Source of the DNA: Rhinopithecus roxellana
Lineage: Eukaryota > Chordata > Mammalia > Primates > Cercopithecidae
Assembly: GCF_007565055.1 (NCBI RefSeq)
Contig: NC_044567.1
Location: 47,640,260 to 47,704,259 of the forward strand
Direction: 5' to 3'
DNA length: 64,000 nt
Shown here piece after piece: positions 58,740-64,000 of the stretch. The position numbers and the translations under genes were made by a program. Numbering within the stretch: position 1 is the first letter of the stretch; every line of letters starts with the position of its first letter. A model generated the notes under the pieces. That model made no database searches, was not told the origin of the DNA, and saw only the letters and a list, made by a program, of their open reading frames with translations.

Positions 58740-58870
58740 ATGAAACAAATATTTGGCACCCTTTTTGTGTCAGGTCTTTTCCAGTACATTTTGTTTTAAT
58801 CCTGAGAGCTTTTCATGTGTGGATTTATAAGCACCCACATTTCACAGACGAGGAAAATGAGGAATCAATG
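58740..58870 (-). repeat. MIR-like fragment
   Basis: aaatatttggcaccctttt and acatttcacagacgaggaaa resemble reverse MIR. Confidence 0.55.
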
Positions 58871-59759
58871 AAATGTTTTTTTCTTTTGCTCACCTTACCA
58901 TGATTCCTTTCTACTCTCTCCTTTAAGTCACTGGGATTTTATTGCAAATGGTGACCCCAGGAGGTCGCTGTAGCTAATGGTGTCCCCTCTCCTGCTGGGT
59001 TCAGAAACAAAGCCTGGAATGGCGGCAGGCCCCTTGCGCCATCTACTGGCAATCACTGTGCAGTGCATGACCTTCCCACACTGCAGTACTGGCTAGAGCA
59101 AATGAGGTGGAAATATCTGTAAATTTCACATCTGCATTTAATCTTCATAACACGGTTCCGAAGTAAATATTGTTATCCTTATTTCAAATGCTTGGAAACT
59201 TGGTCTCTGGGAGAGGAACTGTGTCCCACATCAAGCAGTTGGTAAATGGCAAAGCTGATCTCTTTGCCGCCAAAGCCAGAACACTTTTCAGCACAGGGTG
59301 CTGCCTCCCCGAATGAAGTAATCATGAGGAGCTGCCGTCCACATCGTTCTGCATTTCTTCCAAACCACTCAAACTATAAGATAACAGCAAAAGAAGCACC
59401 CAGCATCTTTGCACAGAGCGGCCACAAATGCTTTCTGCTGTGGCAGCTGCTGATTCATGCACAGGACCGTTTCTTCCAGCTCAGACCCATGCGTTCCTGC
59501 TCTCTGCCGAGTCCAGTGACTATGTGTATTTGGGGGACAACATGGGTAATGCATGAGATTCACAAGTCCATGTGTAACCCACACACTGTCTGTAAAATTA
59601 ATAAGTGATGTGTTACTCTTTTCAAATATAAGTAGAGACTGTTGTAAATAACACAAACTCCTATTTAGTGGCATCACTGAATCCATTAGGCATGTAGGCA
59701 GATACTTTAATACTACAAATTTAGCTATCCTATGAGTAATTTAATGTTTTATTAAATTA
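58871..59759. other. no gene recognised
   Basis: MIR-like trace at 59150-59270. The 120-codon frame 59246-59608 has no domain. The stretch near 59400-59460 resembles 63322-63372. Confidence 0.45.
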
Positions 59760-59764
59760 CATTT

Positions 59765-60050
59765 GGGGAGGCTAAGATGGGAGGATCACTTGAGGCCAGG
59801 AGTTCGAAACCAGCCTGGCCAACATGATGAAATTCCATCTCTACCAAAAATACAAAAATTAGCCGGGTGTGGTGGCGCACACTTGTAATCCCAGCTACCC
59901 CGGGAGGCTGAGGAATGATAACCCCTTGAACTCAGGAGGTGGAGGTTGCAATGAGCCTAGATCACACCAGTGTACTCCAGCCTGGGCAACAGAGCTATAC
60001 TCCATCTCAAAACAAAACAAAATAAAACAAGACAAGACAAGACAACCTAA
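59765..60050 (+). repeat. Alu, 5' truncated
   Basis: Begins at ggggaggctaagatgggagg and ends in an (AAAAC/AAGAC)n tail. Confidence 0.93.
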
Positions 60051-60084
60051 AACAACTCTGCAGAATAATTGATATTATCATCAC

Positions 60085-60470
60085 TTTATACACGTGGAAA
60101 CAGGCTATGTAACGCTATATAATGTATATTATACCTAACCTTTTACGACATATTTTTTTCATTTAACAATGATTGTGAACAGATACTTCTAACAACCTAT
60201 AAATCTGCCTACTTTATCCTTTTAAGGACTATGTCATACTCCATTAAATGAATTTATATTTATCTGTAATTCATTTAACCAACATTCCTTTAGCGAACAT
60301 TTTAATTGTTTGCCATTTTTTGCTCTTGCATATAATGCTGAAATGAACAGGATCATATGCAGGTATTTTTGTACACCTCTAGAAGTTATTTTTTAAAATT
60401 CCTAAGAGTGAGACGATAAAATTAGTTATAAACATTTACTAACACATGTTACCAAATCAGGCAGCATAAT
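60085..60470 (-). repeat. old LINE-like fragment
   Basis: tgtcatactccattaaatga, ttgctcttgcatataatgct and gctgaaatgaacag, the pattern of old reverse LINE 3' sequence. Confidence 0.5.
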
Positions 60471-60479
60471 AAAAGATAA

Positions 60480-60715
60480 CCAAATTTTTATTCATTCACT
60501 TAGCAAATACTTATCATGCTTGTGCTGTGCTGGGTACTGTTCCTGGAGCTTAACCCTTCTCGACATCCTGAGGTGAGAACTATAATGACTCTGTTTTATA
60601 CATGAGAAGACCGTGGCTCAGAGAGACAAAGTAACCTGGCAGAAGTTAGATAGAAAGTAGCTGGTTTGGAAACCACGGTCTGCAGCACCCAGGCACTTGC
60701 TGACTATGTTATCCT
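60480..60715 (-). repeat. MIR-like SINE
   Basis: cttagcaaatacttatcatg, gtgctgggtactgttcctgg and tacatgagaagaccgtggct, reverse MIR type. Confidence 0.65.
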
Positions 60716-60961
60716 TCCTGATTGATTTAGGCTTTGTTCCCAGAATCACTCCAATCCTAAAGAATAAATCTTATTGGATGGGAGAATCAAATAAGATTTT
60801 AAGTGAGAAAATATCTCATTAACGTTAACGTTACACATTTTTAAATAAGATTTTATTATTTTTCGAGCAAAAAGCTTATAAACTATATCATTTGTTTTAT
60901 TTTTTAAAAAGGAAACTATAAACCCAATATTTTAAGAAACGATTTTCTTCACTAAACACTT

Positions 60962-61085
60962 TTGAGCTGAGTCTCTCCTCTCATCAGTTCTCTGTGAGTG
61001 GAAAAGAGGGAGGCTTAGGGGCTTAGGGGTCGTGCTCTCTGAGAAATGCAACAGAAACCTGTCAGGGCTCCTAGAACCTAGAAGA
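60962..61085 (+). pseudogene. possible gutted third copy of the WAP-exon segment
   Basis: gagtctctcctct-catcag mirrors the acceptor of the exon at 57529, and gaaatgcaacagaaacctgt followed by cagggctcct mirrors 57750-57785 after that exon. The WAP cysteines are absent between them. Tentative: short, diverged match by eye. Confidence 0.4.
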
Positions 61086-61191
61086 GTTAGCCACAGTAAA
61101 TCGGCCGATGCATATCCTTACAGAACTTTCATTTTGTAAGAGTGTGTGCAAACTAGTTATTACATTACATCTTATGTGTATTTATAGCCTT

Positions 61192-61194
<3 letters not shown>

Positions 61195-61231
<37 letters not shown>
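61195..61231 (+). repeat. poly(T) run
   Basis: About 36 T in a row without an Alu beside it. Confidence 0.97.
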
Positions 61232-61234
<3 letters not shown>

Positions 61235-61329
61235 TAATGTATATTTTTCCATGACCATGAATGTATTTTTATAACTTCTTTTTGGTTTCAAGACATTTCA
61301 ATGTTAAGTTGCATCTCCTAGATTTGGGA

Positions 61330-61490
61330 AAGAATCTGAAAAACACATATTTGGTGCCTTCTGTATGCTCTGTCCAGTCACACATGTTATTCTGTTTAAC
61401 CTTCTGATGAAGTAGGTATCTTCACCACTCTCTTTTGGAGAGTTGCTCCCAGCAGTCATGTGACTCATCTAAGGCCGTGTTGCTACAGGT
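61330..61490 (-). repeat. MIR-like fragment
   Basis: tttggtgccttctgtatgct and ttaaccttctgatgaagtag, then catgtgactcatctaaggcc. Confidence 0.6.
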
Positions 61491-63080
61491 GGCTTGCAAT
61501 CCAGGTTGGCTGAACTTCCAACTACATTCTCTTTGCTGTGCGTTGTCCAAAAGCAGGGAGAGTTTCCTGCCTCTGGAATTCTCTACGTACAAGTGCCACC
61601 AGTTGTTTTCTCTGTGCATAAAAGAAAGTAAAACCCAGAAGCCACCATTAGTGATGGAAATGCATTGTCAGGAGATGACAGAAGACGGGTAGAAGTTGAC
61701 AGAGCTCTCCTTTCTCCCACCTGGGCTTGCACCATATGCAAATAGTTTGATAAGCATCTGGTAACAGTGTGTTTAGCCACAAGAGGGAGAACAAATTGGA
61801 GCTGGAGATCCTTCTTCTCATGCCTCACTGTACTTTTGACTTCCCTAAAGAGAGGATTCAAGTGGCTCATTTTGGCATCTTGCAGTATAGTGTACTTCCA
61901 CTGGGCAGGGAGTCTCAGTCTCTCTTACGCTCAGGCTGGCCACAGCGGCTTTCCTGGCTACGTCTTCGTCCTGCTTCAATCCTGGGGTGGGGGAGCAGGG
62001 ATGCCTGCCCCTCCCTAACAGAGCCAGCCTCTGAAGTAAAGCAGCTGAAGAGGGAAAATAGTCACTGGGGGCTGCAAGACTCGTTGTCTGGAGCAATATC
62101 TGGGGGCTGGGGCAGGTCCTCGGCCCACCGTGGTAATGAAAAGCGCTCAAATCATCAACGAGTAAAAATTCTACACCAAAACCCACACTTTCCAAAATAG
62201 TCATGTGAGTTTCTCCTCCTAGCCTGAGGGCATTTCTCGGGTGCTCCTTTCTGTGCATGATTCTTCGCCTCCAGGCAGCCCAGCTCCAGCACACTCAGGA
62301 TAGGTGTTGTCTGCTTCTGCCTGATATGCACCAGGCTTAGGAAACTGGCCCCTGCAAGCCTGGGCTGCCGCCCTTCTCCCTGGCTCTGGGTTCCAACCCT
62401 GACTTCCCAGGGTGCTTGTGGCACGGGCTGGAGTTAACAGTCAGCCTGGGAGTTGGACCTTCCAAACTGTGTTAACCTTTAAAACATCAGTGTCAGTCAG
62501 GAACTCAGAAAAGATAAAGACTCCAGATTGCCAAAAGCCCCTTCTCTTAAAGGGATGAGTCAAAGGCTTTCTTCTTTTCCCACATCCCAGGCAGGATTCA
62601 TCTCTACCCTATTCCCAGAATAAACAGAGTCCCATTAGGTTTTCATGCCTACAATTGTCCCCAATTTGTCCTAAAGAGTAGTTGGTTCCAGACAGGAAAA
62701 CCATAGCCTCAGCTCTATAGAGGGTGAGAAATGTGTGTATGAACAGCCTGCATTCGAATGCAGAAAGTCATGGCAGGCTGGGTGAAGACCACCACTAGCT
62801 TAAATGACGCCTCTGTGAGAATTAGAAAAAGGCCCCCTTCCAGTAGACAGAGTCCCACGGGTAAACAGACAGCACCTTTATCCTATTCAGGAAAAGTGCC
62901 CCTCCCTCTAGGTGCAGGCATTGCCAGCGTGTGGCACTTCAGAAATGACACTGGAGGTGGATGAAGGTCCCACTCATTCTGGACACCAGACATAGTTGTT
63001 CAGTGCGCAGACTGTAAAACCATCCATGTCAGCCCTGGTTAGAGTGGATGAGGTGAAGGTATGGGGAGATCTTATACTTG
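61491..63080. other. no gene recognised
   Basis: About 1.6 kb of single-copy-looking sequence. Overlapping frames of 143 and 149 codons on opposite strands (61769-62200 and 61845-62294) show no domain, signal peptide or splice context. Confidence 0.45.
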
Positions 63081-63084
63081 TACT

Positions 63085-63240
63085 TTCATTTCCTGTTACA
63101 TCTTAGTTATATTATTCTCATTGCACAGACATGGAAACCACCAGAAGGTGAAGTGATCTGTTAAAAAATAAATGGCAAGGCTGTTCTCTTCAACTCAAAA
63201 ACCAGACCGCTTCCCACCATGCCATAATGCCTCTTGCCTG
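63085..63240 (-). repeat. MIR-like fragment
   Basis: attctcattgcacagacatg and gaaggtgaagtgatctgtta, reverse MIR type. Confidence 0.6.
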
Positions 63241-63719
63241 AAGCACTTTTAAAGAGCCACCTTCTGCCCATGTCTGCATCCTTTAGTTTTCTCAAGACAC
63301 AAAATCTTTAAGAACTAACCACCCAGCATCTTTGCATATCGTGTGTCCTGGTGTGGCAGCTGCTGACCAAGCCCTGAGTCATGCTCTTGGCCAGGCTCCC
63401 CACTCGGGATCATTTCTGCCTGTCCAGACTCATCAGACGGACTGTACTTTGCAAAGCCCAGCTAGAGTAAGCAAGTTCTTCTCAATGGGTTTTTCCCATC
63501 TCTGGTTGGCTGGCTGGCTGGGCATCCTCTACAAACCCCCTTCCTTTCCCCTAAGCAGGGCCTGGTGTCCCCATCCTGCGGAGTTGAGCTCATGAGGGCA
63601 TCTGACCGGGAGTAGCCATTCCTGGTGCTATTGTCATTGCCCTGTTTCATGTTTGAACATGGCTGCGGGCTCTGCAGAGATTTGGCAGGTAGCAAGGAGG
63701 TTTCTTTTCAAATCTTCCT
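63241..63719. other. no gene recognised
   Basis: Unassigned sequence; cccagcatctttgca at 63322 repeats 59399 in context. Confidence 0.4.
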
Positions 63720-63885
63720 TTGGAATTCAGACTTGGTGAGGATCTTATGCCTACCTTTTCCTAGCTTTGTGGTGTCAGACAAGTTGCTCAAGCTCCCAAA
63801 GTCTCAGATTCTGCAAATTGGGGTTAAGAATTCCTACCTCATAGGGGTCTTTTGACAAATAAGATCTTAAGTGTACATCATTCCA
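63720..63885 (+). repeat. MIR SINE
   Basis: tttcctagctttgtggtgtc, ctgcaaattggggttaagaa, tacctcataggggtc. Confidence 0.8.
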
Positions 63886-64000
63886 CTAGAAATTGCACAA
63901 TTACTTTGTTCTTCATCCTGGAGGTCCACTGACAAGCCTCATGCAAACCTATGCCCCTGTTCATCTTAAAGTGTTTTGATTCATACTTTCGAATGGCCTC

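Noticed and set aside
61769..62294. overlapping 143- and 149-codon frames on opposite strands
   Set aside because: Neither has recognisable features, and overlap on both strands points to composition rather than coding.

Overview
This is nuclear genomic DNA from a primate, most likely an Old World monkey such as a macaque. Alu elements are dense, in all age classes. Several young Alus carry the 'ggcttgagccaccgcg' head typical of cercopithecoid AluY lineages. The only intact protein-coding gene I can support is a three-exon CC chemokine gene, CCL4 or CCL4L (MIP-1beta), at about 12.33-14.13 kb on the + strand. In human the region corresponds to the CCL3-CCL4 part of 17q12 (from memory, not searched). 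CCL3 is not inside the window.

Layout. 0-10.6 kb: two direct copies of a ~1.5-1.7 kb segment (about 0.29-1.78 kb and 7.18-8.90 kb), each after a purine microsatellite and each containing an L2 with the same Alu. Copy B has an extra lineage-specific Alu and abuts an antisense L1. A probable ERV LTR lies at about 4.0-4.5 kb. 12.2-14.1 kb: CCL4 with CRE/ATF-like, kappaB-like and TATA sites close upstream and a poly(A) signal downstream. 14.1-18.5 kb: MIRs, a hAT fragment, an MLT1-type LTR and a MER2 split by an Alu. 18.8-25.7 kb: a near full-length but broken HERV-L (ERV3) provirus with a damaged 5' LTR, gag and pol remnants and a 3' MLT2-type LTR. 27.4-28.6 kb: a processed pseudogene of GOLM1 (GP73). 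29.1-32.9 kb: MER1-type hAT element, two L1 fragments, a young Alu and a solo MLT2 LTR with a perfect 5-bp target duplication.

33-44 kb: old L1, Alus, an unclassified ERV-like LTR, and a Tigger1 DNA transposon (39.77-43.08 kb) split by three Alus. 44-48 kb: fragments of a second, older ERV-L-like provirus, and an 80-bp MADE1 palindrome of the kind that gives miR-548 hairpins. 48.5-61 kb: scattered remnants of WAP (four-disulfide core) exons at 48.52-48.67 and 57.53-57.66 kb, with a possible third gutted copy near 60.96-61.09 kb. They lie among Alus, an MST/THE1 solo LTR, a hAT element and old LINEs. 61-64 kb is mostly unrecognised single-copy-looking sequence with MIR traces.

Functionally, CCL4 is the one working gene visible: an inducible secreted chemokine with a compact promoter. 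The most interesting non-annotated signal is the WAP-exon series downstream of CCL4. As I recall the mouse map, Wfdc17/Wfdc18/Wfdc21 lie just beyond Ccl3/Ccl4, so these look like decayed primate relics of that antimicrobial/antiprotease-like cluster. No CRISPR array, operon, tRNA or rRNA was seen, and no new defence-type system.
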